Shown: one piece after another, positions 35,738 to 45,500 of the stretch
Numbering within the stretch: position 1 is the first letter of the stretch
How the letters are laid out: every line of letters starts with the position of its first letter
The notes under the pieces: generated by a model
Told to the model about the DNA's origin: nothing
The model's input: the letters and a program-made list of their open reading frames with translations, nothing else
Databases searched by the model: none
Program-made: the position numbers and the translations under genes
DNA from: an uncultured Cellulophaga sp.
GTDB taxonomy: Bacteria; Bacteroidota; Bacteroidia; Flavobacteriales; Flavobacteriaceae
Assembly: GCA_947492955.1 (NCBI GenBank)
Contig: CANLOV010000008.1
Coordinates: forward strand, 124,001-188,000
Length of the DNA stretch: 64,000 nt
Reading direction: 5' to 3'

Positions 35738-35769
35738 TTGCTAAACATACGATACAATATAATTTACAT

Positions 35770-36960
35770 ATGAATCTTCACGAATATCAAGGAAAAGAGA
35801 TTTTAGCAAGTTTTGGAGTGCGCATTCAACGTGGAATAGTGGCTCATAATGCTAAAGAAGCTGTAGATGCAGCAAAACAATTAACACAAGAAACAGGAAC
35901 AGGATGGCATGTAATAAAAGCACAGGTGCATGCTGGTGGACGTGGTAAAGGTGGAGGTGTAAAACTTGCCAAAAACTTGAAAGAGGTTGAAGAAATTGCA
36001 GGAAACATTATTGGTATGAATTTAATTACGCCGCAGACTTCTGCTGAAGGTAAGAAGGTTCACCAAGTATTAGTAGCAGAAGATGTGTATTATCCTGGAG
36101 ATAGTGAAACATCTGAGTTTTATATGTCTGTATTATTAAATAGAGGTACAGGTAGAAATATGATTATGTATTCTACAGAGGGTGGAATGGATATAGAAGA
36201 GGTAGCAGAAAGCACGCCACACCTTATATTTACAGAAGAAATAGATCCAGCTGTTGGTTTATTACCTTTCCAGGCGCGTAAAATAGCTTTCAACTTAGGT
36301 TTGTCTGGTACTGCTTTTAAAGAAATGACCAAGTTTGTGGCTAGTTTATATAAGGCATATGTAGAAAGTGATTCTAGTATGTTTGAGATTAACCCAGTTC
36401 TTAAAACATCTGACGATAAAATTATGGCTGTAGATGCTAAAGTGTCTATAGATGATAATGCTTTGTATAGAAGAAAGCAATATGCAGAAATGAGAGATTT
36501 GCGCGAAGAAAACCCTATTGAAGTAGAGGCAGGTGCATTAGGTCTTAATTATGTAGATTTAGATGGTAATGTAGGTTGTATGGTAAATGGAGCTGGTTTA
36601 GCAATGGCTACTATGGATTTAATTAAGCAAGCTGGTGGTGATCCTGCTAACTTCTTAGATGTTGGTGGTACAGCAGATGCAAAAAGAGTAGAAGAGGCTT
36701 TTAGAATTATATTAAAAGATGATAATGTAAAAGCTATACTAATTAATATTTTTGGTGGTATTGTAAGATGTGATCGTGTTGCACAAGGGGTAATAGATGC
36801 TTATAATAACATGGGGAATATTTCAGTTCCTATTATTGTTCGTTTACAAGGAACTAATGCAGATATTGCTAAAAAGTTAATAGATGACTCTGGATTAGCA
36901 GTACAATCAGCAGTACAATTCCAAGAAGCAGCAGATAAAGTAAAGGCTGTTTTAGCATAA
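35770..36960 (+). CDS. sucC: Succinyl-CoA synthetase, beta subunit
   Basis: The product has 396 residues, the normal length. With SucD it makes succinate and ATP or GTP from succinyl-CoA in the TCA cycle. The N-terminal ATP-grasp domain has KAQVHAGGRGKGGGVKLAKN and LFEINPV-like FEINPVLKT; the C-terminal domain has GGTADAKRVEEAFRIIL and NIFGGIVRCD, the CoA/phosphate region. SucD is not adjacent, as is common in Bacteroidota. A terminator follows immediately. Confidence 0.96.
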   Translation: MNLHEYQGKEILASFGVRIQRGIVAHNAKEAVDAAKQLTQETGTGWHVIKAQVHAGGRGKGGGVKLAKNLKEVEEIAGNIIGMNLITPQTSAEGKKVHQVLVAEDVYYPGDSETSEFYMSVLLNRGTGRNMIMYSTEGGMDIEEVAESTPHLIFTEEIDPAVGLLPFQARKIAFNLGLSGTAFKEMTKFVASLYKAYVESDSSMFEINPVLKTSDDKIMAVDAKVSIDDNALYRRKQYAEMRDLREENPIEVEAGALGLNYVDLDGNVGCMVNGAGLAMATMDLIKQAGGDPANFLDVGGTADAKRVEEAFRIILKDDNVKAILINIFGGIVRCDRVAQGVIDAYNNMGNISVPIIVRLQGTNADIAKKLIDDSGLAVQSAVQFQEAADKVKAVLA

Positions 36961-36983
36961 AAAATAAACTAAACTTTATATAT

Positions 36984-37017
36984 AAAAAATCCTGAACTTA
37001 GTTCAGGATTTTTTTTT
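36984..37017. terminator. Bidirectional terminator overlapping the DUF1456 stop codon
   Basis: A 14-bp stem (36984-36997 with 37001-37014) has a 3-base loop, with T runs on both strands. The TGA of the minus-strand gene (37003-37005) lies inside one arm. Confidence 0.88.
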
Positions 37018-37368
37018 GCTCTTGTATTTAAAATTATCCGAATTAGAACCTACTCTGGCTCTTTTAGGAGGTTTTGAGTTAATTTTTTTTAAATCGGAAT
37101 TACTATTACTCTTAGGTTTGGGTAAAGTCTCTTTTGGGTTTTTAGGATTTTCTTTGGTTCCTCTATAGTGTATAACTAAACCGTTTAGAAAGTTTCTAAG
37201 GATTTGGTCTCCACATTCTACATAGTTAGGGTGATCTTCTTTTCTAAAGAAGGCGCCTAATTCACTTTTAGAAACTTTAAAATCTACTAATTTTAAAATT
37301 TCTACTATTTCATCATCTCTAAGCATAAGAGCAACTCTTAACTTTTTAAAGATGTCGTTATTCGTCAT
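37003..37368 (-). CDS. DUF1456 (YehS-like) protein, single repeat
   Basis: The product has 121 residues. Residues about 3-70 match one DUF1456 unit: LRVALMLRDDEIVEILKLVD, ELGAFFRKEDHPNY and FLNGLVIHYRG. E. coli YehS has two such units; here the second is replaced by a basic, Pro/Ser/Asn-rich disordered tail (PKSNSNSDLKKINSKPPKR). The role is unknown; a nucleic-acid function is plausible from the basic tail. Its last codons run into the terminator shared with sucC. Confidence 0.85.
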   Translation of the reverse strand: MTNNDIFKKLRVALMLRDDEIVEILKLVDFKVSKSELGAFFRKEDHPNYVECGDQILRNFLNGLVIHYRGTKENPKNPKETLPKPKSNSNSDLKKINSKPPKRARVGSNSDNFKYKSKKKS

Positions 37369-37443
37369 AAATGTAAATTTTGGTGCAAGTTACCATAAAT
37401 GTGTTATTGGTGTCATTCGTTTTTAGTTTAAAAATTTAAAAAC

Positions 37444-37490
37444 AGTCATTTTGTCATGAGGTTAAAGTTAAAACAAGACAAAAAGTCACT
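37444..37490. promoter_or_regulatory. Inverted repeat upstream of hsp20
   Basis: AGTCATTTTGTC (37444-37455) and GACAAAAAGTCACT (37477-37490) have perfectly inverted TTTTGTC / GACAAAA cores with a 21-base spacer. It is about 70-110 bases before the heat-shock gene start and may be a regulator site. Confidence 0.35.
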
Positions 37491-37557
37491 ATTTTTTACT
37501 TGGTATATGATTTGACTATTGATTAAGCAAGAATGTTTAATTATAAAAATAAATATC

Positions 37558-37983
37558 ATGAGTGTAATAAAAAGAAATAATTTTTTAATCAATCCAATTA
37601 TAGATGAATTATTAAATACAGATTGGTTAGGGGGAATACAGCCTCCAAAAGCACAAATACCAGCTGTTAATTCTAAAGAAACGGCTACTAGTTTTGAATT
37701 AGAGTTATTAGTGCCAGGAAGAAAAAAAGATGATTTTAAAATTGAAATAGATAAGCATATATTAACTATTGCTACAGAGGAAAAAAATGAAAAGAAAAAG
37801 GTTGAAGAAACTTATGCTATAAGAGAATTTGGCTATGCTGCTTTTAAAAGGGCTTTTACATTACCAAAAACAATAGATGAAGAAAAAATAGAAGCTGTTT
37901 ACGAAGACGGAATTTTAAGGTTTACATTTCCAAAAAAGGAAGAAGCACTACCTAAACCTAAAAGATTAATAAGTTTAAATTAA
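37558..37983 (+). CDS. Hsp20/alpha-crystallin small heat-shock protein
   Basis: The product has 141 residues from the ATG at 37558. An upstream in-frame TTG at 37519 is rejected because it would add an atypical extension before the usual MSVIKRNN start. The alpha-crystallin domain (about residues 38-135) shows ELELLVPGRKKDDFKIEIDK, FGYAAFKRAFTLPKTIDEEK and the conserved YEDGILRFTFPKKEE. It is an ATP-independent holdase that keeps unfolded proteins soluble in the cytosol. Heat-shock control is likely but not shown. Confidence 0.92.
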   Translation: MSVIKRNNFLINPIIDELLNTDWLGGIQPPKAQIPAVNSKETATSFELELLVPGRKKDDFKIEIDKHILTIATEEKNEKKKVEETYAIREFGYAAFKRAFTLPKTIDEEKIEAVYEDGILRFTFPKKEEALPKPKRLISLN

Positions 37984-38033
37984 AAATTACTAGCTCATAA
38001 GAGCTATTATAGTTGATTTGTTACGTTGGTTAG

Positions 38034-38071
38034 GGATAGCATTCTAAGAAATTAGAGTGCTATTCTTTTTT
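38034..38071 (+). terminator. Terminator after hsp20
   Basis: ATAGCATTCT (38036-38045) pairs with AGAGTGCTAT (38054-38063) with one G-U pair, followed by CTTTTTT. It abuts the stop codon of the convergent uvrB gene. Confidence 0.75.
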
Positions 38072-40058
38072 AAGACTGTTCTTGTAGCATTTTTATTTCG
38101 TCTCTTAGCTTGGCAGCTTGCATAAAGTCTAAATCTTTTGCCGCTTTTTCCATGGCTTTACGTTTGTCGCGTATCAATTTTTCTCGTTGTTCTTTAGTTA
38201 GGTATTCTAAATCTGGTTCTGCTGCTCTTAATTCTTCTTTTTCAAAGTGATATGCAGAAACAGAGTTTTTTGTTAGGGCATTATCTAGGCTTTTGTTTAA
38301 TGCCTTAGGAACAAGATTGTTTTTGGTATTATAAGCTATTTGTTTTTCTCTTCTGTACTCCGTTTCGTCTATAGTTTTTTGCATGCTATTGGTAATTTTA
38401 TCTGCATACATAATAGCTCTACCATTAAGGTTTCTTGCTGCTCTACCAACTGTTTGTGTTAAGGAACGGGCACTTCTAAGAAACCCTTCTTTATCTGCAT
38501 CTAAAATGGCAACTAAAGAAACTTCGGGTAAATCTAAACCTTCTCGTAATAAGTTTACGCCAATTAATACATCAAAAATACCTTTACGTAAATCTTGCAT
38601 AATTTCTACGCGTTCTAGGGTGTCTACATCGCTATGTATATACCTACAACGTACATTTATGCGTGTTAAATATTTGGCCAATTCTTCTGCCATTCTTTTA
38701 GTTAGTGTAGTAACTAATGTTCGTTCATCTTTTTCTACACGAACCTGAATTTCTTCAACTAAATCATCAATTTGGTTTAAGCTGGGTCTTACTTCTATAA
38801 TAGGGTCTAATAAACCTGTGGGTCTTATAATTTGCTCTACAAAAACACCTTGACTTTTTTGCATTTCATAGTCAGCAGGGGTAGCACTTACGTATAATAC
38901 CTGATTCTGAATCATTTCAAACTCTTCAAATTTTAATGGTCTGTTGTCCATGGCTGCAGGTAAACGAAAACCAAATTCTACCAAATTTTCTTTACGAGAA
39001 CGGTCGCCACCATACATAGCGTGTACTTGCGGTATGGTAACATGGCTTTCATCTATCACCATTAAATAATCATCAGGGAAATAGTCTAATAAACAAAACG
39101 GACGTGTGCCAGCTTCTCTACCATCTAAATATCTAGAGTAATTTTCTATACCAGAACAATACCCTAGTTCACGAATCATTTCTAAATCAAAATTGGTACG
39201 CTCTTCTAATCTTTTAGCTTCTAAGTGTTTTCCTATTTCTTTAAAATAAGCTACTTGCTTTACCATATCGTCCTGAATCATATGTATTGCGTTCTGCAAT
39301 ATATCAGGAGAGGTTACAAACATGTTTGCTGGGTATATATTCAGCTGCTCATATAATTCTAGCACCTTGTTTTTAAGTGGGTCAAAAGCTTCAATTTCTT
39401 CAATTTCATCACCAAAAAAATGTATTCTAAAAGCATGATCGGCATAACTAGGAAATACATCTACAACATCTCCTTTTACTCTAAAATTTCCGTTTCTAAA
39501 ATCGGCTGTAGTTCTAGAGTATAAACTTTGTACTAATTGGTGTAGAAATTTAGTTCTAGATATAACTTGGTCTTTATGAATAGAAATTACATTTTTCTGA
39601 AATTCTACAGGATTTCCAATACCATACAAGCAAGAAACTGAGGCTATTACTAATACATCTCTTCTGCCAGAAAGGAGAGAAGAGGTAGCACTAAGTCTTA
39701 ATTTTTCTATGTCTTCGTTTATAGAAAGGTCTTTTTCTATAAAAGTGCCTGTGGTTGGTATATAGGCTTCTGGTTGGTAATAATCGTAATAAGAAACAAA
39801 ATACTCTACCGCATTTTCCGGGAAAAACTGTTTAAACTCTGAATATAACTGGGCAGCAAGTGTTTTATTATGTGCTAATATTAAGGTAGGTTTTTGCACA
39901 CGCTCTACTACATTGGCAACAGAAAATGTTTTTCCAGAACCTGTAACACCTAATAGGGTCTGAAATTGCTCTCCAGCATTTATTCCGTTTACTAATTGTT
40001 GTATAGCGTGGGGTTGATCTCCTGTGGGCTTAAATTCTGAAACTACCTTAAACTTCAT
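38070..40058 (-). CDS. uvrB: Excinuclease ABC subunit B
   Basis: The product has 662 residues, the standard length. UvrB is the DNA-damage-verifying helicase-like subunit of nucleotide excision repair. Walker A is GVTGSGKTF (about residue 38), the beta-hairpin region has YYDYYQPEAYIPTTGTFIEK, helicase motif DESHVTIPQ is present, and late helicase motifs include GVNLLREGLDLPEV and QTVGRAARN. The C-terminal UVR domain that binds UvrC is in DLDFMQAAKLRDEIKMLQEQ. Monocistronic. Confidence 0.97.
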   Translation of the reverse strand: MKFKVVSEFKPTGDQPHAIQQLVNGINAGEQFQTLLGVTGSGKTFSVANVVERVQKPTLILAHNKTLAAQLYSEFKQFFPENAVEYFVSYYDYYQPEAYIPTTGTFIEKDLSINEDIEKLRLSATSSLLSGRRDVLVIASVSCLYGIGNPVEFQKNVISIHKDQVISRTKFLHQLVQSLYSRTTADFRNGNFRVKGDVVDVFPSYADHAFRIHFFGDEIEEIEAFDPLKNKVLELYEQLNIYPANMFVTSPDILQNAIHMIQDDMVKQVAYFKEIGKHLEAKRLEERTNFDLEMIRELGYCSGIENYSRYLDGREAGTRPFCLLDYFPDDYLMVIDESHVTIPQVHAMYGGDRSRKENLVEFGFRLPAAMDNRPLKFEEFEMIQNQVLYVSATPADYEMQKSQGVFVEQIIRPTGLLDPIIEVRPSLNQIDDLVEEIQVRVEKDERTLVTTLTKRMAEELAKYLTRINVRCRYIHSDVDTLERVEIMQDLRKGIFDVLIGVNLLREGLDLPEVSLVAILDADKEGFLRSARSLTQTVGRAARNLNGRAIMYADKITNSMQKTIDETEYRREKQIAYNTKNNLVPKALNKSLDNALTKNSVSAYHFEKEELRAAEPDLEYLTKEQREKLIRDKRKAMEKAAKDLDFMQAAKLRDEIKMLQEQS

Positions 40059-40108
40059 GCAGTAAATTTAAGGATAAGGAATAAAAATATTTCTACTTTC
40101 TTAAAGTA

Positions 40109-42433
40109 TTATCGTTTTAAGGCAAAATGCCCAGTTATACTTTCGTTACTATTGGTGAGTTTATACCAGTAATCATCTGCTGGTAAATTTTTACCATTAA
40201 AAGTCCCATCCCAAGAAAACGTTCCGTTGAAAGAAATTTGTTTAATTAATTTTCCGAATCTATTAAAAATAACGATACTACTATCGTTATTTGTAGCTAA
40301 AGTTACTTCCCATTTATCATTTATGCCATCATTATTTGGGGTGAAAAATAAAGGAATATTATTATCTTGTGTTATAATTAATTCAAAGTTTTCTTTACTG
40401 GAACAGTCAGTTGAAAAAGCTCCGGATATGTCGTAGATATAAATAGTAACAGGGTAGGAGTTAAAATTGGAAAAAGAAACAATATCACCAGCATTGTATG
40501 CAGTTCCTGTACCATTTGGTCCTGTATAGTATTTTTCATTACCAGTTAGGTTATTTCCATTAATAATAGGAAATGTAAAGGAGCCACTAACGATTTCTGT
40601 TCTAGTATCTCCTATTTGTGGTGCACTAGAACCACCATCTGTAATAGTCCAATTAAATGTGTTAATTAGATTTTCTCTTGCTTTTTCACCAGCACAATAC
40701 ATATTTTTACCTGCACCAAAAACAACATTCGGTTTTAGATTTTGGGAACTCCACCCAATTAATAAAGCATCGTAATTTTTAGTAGATAGTATGGCATTAT
40801 CTGATCTAAACATATTAATGGCTTGTTCTAGATTGCTAACGTTCCATTTTCCTAAATCTTGATCAAAAGCATTTGCACTTTGAAACATTAAAGACATACT
40901 AATTACATTTCCTGTTTTCCAATTACTAATATCTTGATTAAATGAAGATGCACCAGAAAACATTTGATGCATAGTGTTAACATTGCTTACATCCCAGTTA
41001 CCAATATCTTGGTTAAAAGAAGTAGCAGAGGCAAACATAAGGCTCATTTTTTCTACATTTCTAGTATCCCACCCACCAATATTTTGGTTAAAATTAAATG
41101 CGCTACTAAACATAGTGTTCATATCAGTTACTTTGGAAGTATCCCAACCACCAATATTTGCATTAAAAGAACTTGCTCTAGCGAACATAGAATTCATTTT
41201 AGTTACCTTTCCTGTTTTCCAATTGCTGACGTCCTGATTAAAGTTAGTAGCATTAAAAAACATGCCTTGCATTGTTTCTACATTTTCTGTTTTCCAATTA
41301 CTGATGTCTTGGTTAAATGCTACTGCATTCATAAATACCCATAGCATATTAGTAACATTCTCAGTATTCCATTTGCCAATATCTTGATTAAAATTTGAAG
41401 CACCACGGAATATACCACTCATGTTAATAACATTTTCTGTTTTCCAGTTTCCAATATCTTGATCGAAAGTTATAGCATCACTAAACATACCTGTCATATT
41501 AGTAACATTTTCGGTTTTCCATCTACCAATGTCTTGATTAAAATTTGAAGCACCATTGAACATACCACTCATGTTAATAACGTTTTCGGTTTTCCAATTT
41601 CCAATATCTTGATTAAATTCAACTGCATTCATAAACATCTTAGATGTATTAGTTACTTTAGAAGTATCCCAATCGCCAATATTTGCATTAAAAGAGCTAG
41701 CTTCGGCAAACATATCATTCATATTCGTTACGTTCTCTGTTTTCCAATTTCCAATATCTTGATTAAAATTTGATGCTCTACTAAACATGCTAGTCATGTC
41801 AGTAACATTTATTGTGTTCCAATCGCTAATGTCTTGATTAAAATTTGAAGCACCAGTAAACATACCAGCCATGTTAGAAACATTTGTTGTGTTCCATTTG
41901 CTTATATCTTCGTTAAAAGAACTTGCATCAAAAAACATAAAAAACATAGATTCTACATTAGAAACGTCCCAATTATTTAATGATGTATTAAAGGAACTAG
42001 CAGCTCTAAACATACCAGATAAATTGTTTACTCTTGTAAGGTCTGGAGCGTCTGTGAAATTTCCTTCTAAGTTACTACAGCCATGAAAAGCACTATTCAT
42101 AGATGTCCACTCGATATCTCCCCATTGATTAATAGCTATTATTTTTTCTTTATCTCCTTGATTATTAAAAAATATTCTGGGGAAATCACCAGTAATACTA
42201 ACTCTATAGGTGCCTGGATTGGTATAGGTGTGTGTAATATCGGTAGTAATATTAGTATCTATATTTCCGTCTCCCCAATTTACATTATAATTGTAGGTGC
42301 CAGTTGTTGTTGGAATCGTAATTTGATTTGGATTAGATACTCCTGGATTATCTGTTTTCCAAGTTGTTATAAATGCATTCTGCGCATTGGTAATTGTTGT
42401 TATTAATAATGTAAATATTATAATTAGTCTCAT
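40109..42433 (-). CDS. T9SS type-B surface protein with BspA-like DUF285 repeats
   Basis: The product has 774 residues. A signal peptide (1-18, ending TNAQ) is followed by a PKD-like domain (about 40-85; VNWGDGN and HTYTNPGTYRVSI), then sixteen 25-residue DUF285 repeats (about 145-544) of the form ASxFNQDIGxWKTENVTNMxxMF. After an Ig-like stretch, residues about 690-774 form the type-B C-terminal sorting domain (FFTPNNDGINDKWEV, FNRFGKLIKQI, LPADDYWYKL, HFALKR). Such proteins are exported by the type IX system and held on or released from the cell surface, often as adhesins. It is the last of three type-B cargo genes in a row. Confidence 0.92.
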   Translation of the reverse strand: MRLIIIFTLLITTITNAQNAFITTWKTDNPGVSNPNQITIPTTTGTYNYNVNWGDGNIDTNITTDITHTYTNPGTYRVSITGDFPRIFFNNQGDKEKIIAINQWGDIEWTSMNSAFHGCSNLEGNFTDAPDLTRVNNLSGMFRAASSFNTSLNNWDVSNVESMFFMFFDASSFNEDISKWNTTNVSNMAGMFTGASNFNQDISDWNTINVTDMTSMFSRASNFNQDIGNWKTENVTNMNDMFAEASSFNANIGDWDTSKVTNTSKMFMNAVEFNQDIGNWKTENVINMSGMFNGASNFNQDIGRWKTENVTNMTGMFSDAITFDQDIGNWKTENVINMSGIFRGASNFNQDIGKWNTENVTNMLWVFMNAVAFNQDISNWKTENVETMQGMFFNATNFNQDVSNWKTGKVTKMNSMFARASSFNANIGGWDTSKVTDMNTMFSSAFNFNQNIGGWDTRNVEKMSLMFASATSFNQDIGNWDVSNVNTMHQMFSGASSFNQDISNWKTGNVISMSLMFQSANAFDQDLGKWNVSNLEQAINMFRSDNAILSTKNYDALLIGWSSQNLKPNVVFGAGKNMYCAGEKARENLINTFNWTITDGGSSAPQIGDTRTEIVSGSFTFPIINGNNLTGNEKYYTGPNGTGTAYNAGDIVSFSNFNSYPVTIYIYDISGAFSTDCSSKENFELIITQDNNIPLFFTPNNDGINDKWEVTLATNNDSSIVIFNRFGKLIKQISFNGTFSWDGTFNGKNLPADDYWYKLTNSNESITGHFALKR
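40802..42001 (-). repeat. Sixteen tandem 75-base repeats encoding DUF285 units
   Basis: Residues 145-544 of the 774-residue surface protein consist of 16 back-to-back 25-residue units. DNA copies are closely similar, especially the middle ones with ENVTNM or ENVINM, so the copy number could change by recombination. Boundaries were counted by hand. Confidence 0.88.
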
Positions 42434-42509
42434 TGATTAAACTAAGGAGTTGGTTTTTAATGTGTAACGTATTTGTTTTGTTGGTATTATAAATTAAGTT
42501 ATTAATGTT

Positions 42510-45500
42510 TTATCGTTTTAAAGCAAAATGATTTTTAAATTCTCTACCATCTTCTAAAATTACTCTAAACCAATAATCAGAAGAAGGTAAAGGAGTACCA
42601 TTAATAGTGCCATCCCATTTTGTATTCGGAGTAATTTGAATGATTAACCTTCCATACCTGTCAAAAATGTTTACAAATGAATTTGGTTGAAATTGATTGT
42701 TAGTGCCTTTTAAATACCAATAATCATTATTTCCGTCATTATTAGGGGTGAAAAACTTTATAAAGCCTATTACATTCACTGTAATTTCTGATGTTCCGCA
42801 ACCATTTTTATCTCTTACATATAGTTTATAAATACCTGGGAAAACATTTTTAAAAATTGGAGAGTCTTGATAGTTAAAAAAAGCTTCGTTAGAAAGTGTT
42901 GAAAACTCATCTTCTAAAGCATATTCATATACTCCTAAGCCTAAATTATTATTAGCGTTATTAATAGTTATTGTATTACTGTCCGATAAGTCTTCTATTT
43001 CAATATCATCTGGTGTTATTGTTGCCATTTCGGAAGCATTTACAAAAATATCCTTTGTTTTTGGGCATAGTGAGCCATCTGTTTTAGTAAGTGTAACATG
43101 GTATGTTCCTGGCGTTGATACTGTAAGTGTTGGAGTGGTATCTGGTAAAAGTTCTTTTGTTATTGTGCCGTTTAGGTTTGTCCATTCCCATTTGTAATTA
43201 AAAACTTCGGTTGTATTATTTTCAATAGGGTCTAATATAATACTGAAGTTAGGGTCAGAAGAGCATACAATTTGTGGACTATCTACAGAGAATTCTGGTA
43301 AAGGATTTACTGTTAATTCAATATTAGTAGATACTGTACAGGTTCTATTTATGGGGTTTACAACACTTGCTATTATTATTTGTGATGCTGAAATAAGTGG
43401 ATTTGGCAATGTTGTACTATTTGTAATTGTATTTCCATTTTCATCTACATAGTCATAAAATATTTCCATTCCTGTTTGCATACCTAAAACTGTATTTTCA
43501 ATAGTTGAAGTGTTAAAAGGAAATATACCATCATCATCTACATCATTAGCTTCTCCGTCGCAAACTATTATTGGGGTAACGGAATTAGCAACAGGTAGTT
43601 TGTCTACTATAAATTCTAGTATTGTTTCATCGTAACAAGGAGTGCTGAGGTTTGTTAGAGTTGTATTGTTTGTTACTCTTATAGTTATAGTTTGGCTTTT
43701 GGTTAAAAAAGGATTAGGAAGTGGACTAGGTAAGGGATTTTTATTTTTATCAAAATATGTTATAGTAACATCAGCAGCATTTTGATTTCCTAGTACAGTG
43801 TTTTCTATATTAGAGGTGTTAAAAGGAAAGAATTCATCTTGGTTATCATCACATTGTCTAGGAATAGTAACTGGGTTTGCAATTGGTAAGGTTTCTACGG
43901 TTAGTGTTATATGTGCTCCCAATCCTAAGCAATCATTAGATAAACCATTATCTACTCTAATATATATTTGCTGCGAGTTTGGATATCCTATGTTTCTATA
44001 ATTAGAGATGTTTACTATCTCATTTTCTTCGGCTAAAGCATCTATTTCATTTTTATAATAGTGTATAGATAAATTGGGTCTTGCGGGTACTGGAAATAAA
44101 TTTAGTACATCATTAGTAACACTGCTAAAATCGAAATTTGCAATACCATCTCTATTGTTGTTATTACTGTTATCATTTCCGTTTGTATCTAGAAAATCAT
44201 CGCAGACATAAAATGAACGTTGAAAATTAGGAGGTATTTGTGTTGTAGATACATTCAGTTGTATTTCAGAAATAACAGAACATCCATCGGAAGATTTTAT
44301 GTTAGCCCAAACTATATCAGAAGGAATAGTTCTATTTATAAATGTTGTAGGGTTATTAATATAATCTGCATTTGTGATATCTCCGGCAATAGCAGCAGCT
44401 TGCGATGTATAGTAGGTAAATGTTTCGTTAGTTGCATTAGTAGAGATGTTATTTTGGGCTTCAGTTAAATTAAAAGGGCTAAAACCATCTGTGTCATCAT
44501 CGCACTGAACTAGGGTAACATTGGTATTTACAATTGGTAGTGGGTTTACAGTGAGCTTTATTTCGTTAGAATAAATACCACAACTATTGTCTGTTCTGTT
44601 TAAAAAGGCTCTGTATTGGTAATTGTTATAATTTAAAGGAGTTTTTGTAATTGTTAGTTGGCTTGTATTGGCACCATTGTATATGGTGTTATTTGTGATA
44701 GCTGTCCAATTAATACCATTATCAATACTTATTTCCCATTGTATGTTACTTATAGGAGTATATGTAATAGAAATTTCAGTATCACTATTTACACAAGTTG
44801 TTGTGTTCACTGGCTGTGTGCTTATTGTTATTGTGCCATCTGTTATATAATTAGAATTAGGCATTGTATAACCATCACTTGCATTATTAACTACTCCATT
44901 AGAGTTGATGGTTGGTAGGCTATTACCTAGAAAGTTATCTTGATTGATATCTGAAAAGCCTGCTTCTACAACATCATTACAACTATCACCATCACTATCC
45001 CAGTCTATAAAATTAAAAAAATTATCTCCGTCGGTATTTTCAAGGGTATAATTTATAGTATTACTATCGGGTGTGGTTTCTATATTATCAGATAAACCAT
45101 TAGAACCAAAAGATGCGCCATCTTCAATACCATTTAAATCTGTATCTGAAAGTAAGCCTGGTTGCCCTGTTTCAACTAAATCAAATATACCATCATTGTC
45201 ACTGTCTAAATCTAGATGATTAAGAATTCCATCTAAATCACTATCTAAAAGAGTAGGGGTGGTATTAAAAACATCATCTACTCCATCTGCATTGTCATCA
45301 TTTCCAGATAATGAAACTAAAACACCTGTGTGTTCTATACTATCTGGAATTCCGTCGTTGTCACTATCTAAATCTAGCTCATCTAGTACACCATCATTGT
45401 CGGAATCTAATTTGTAGCAGGTTAAAGATATATTTCCTGTGTAAGTTGATGATTTTGATGTGTTTGCTAGTTTATGAGTAAAAGAAAAGCCAGTTACTTT

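Noticed and set aside
44220-44918. Cys- and Ile-rich plus-strand frames opposite the giant surface protein
   Set aside because: They are antisense shadows of low-complexity Asn/Thr/Asp-rich coding sequence; no family features.
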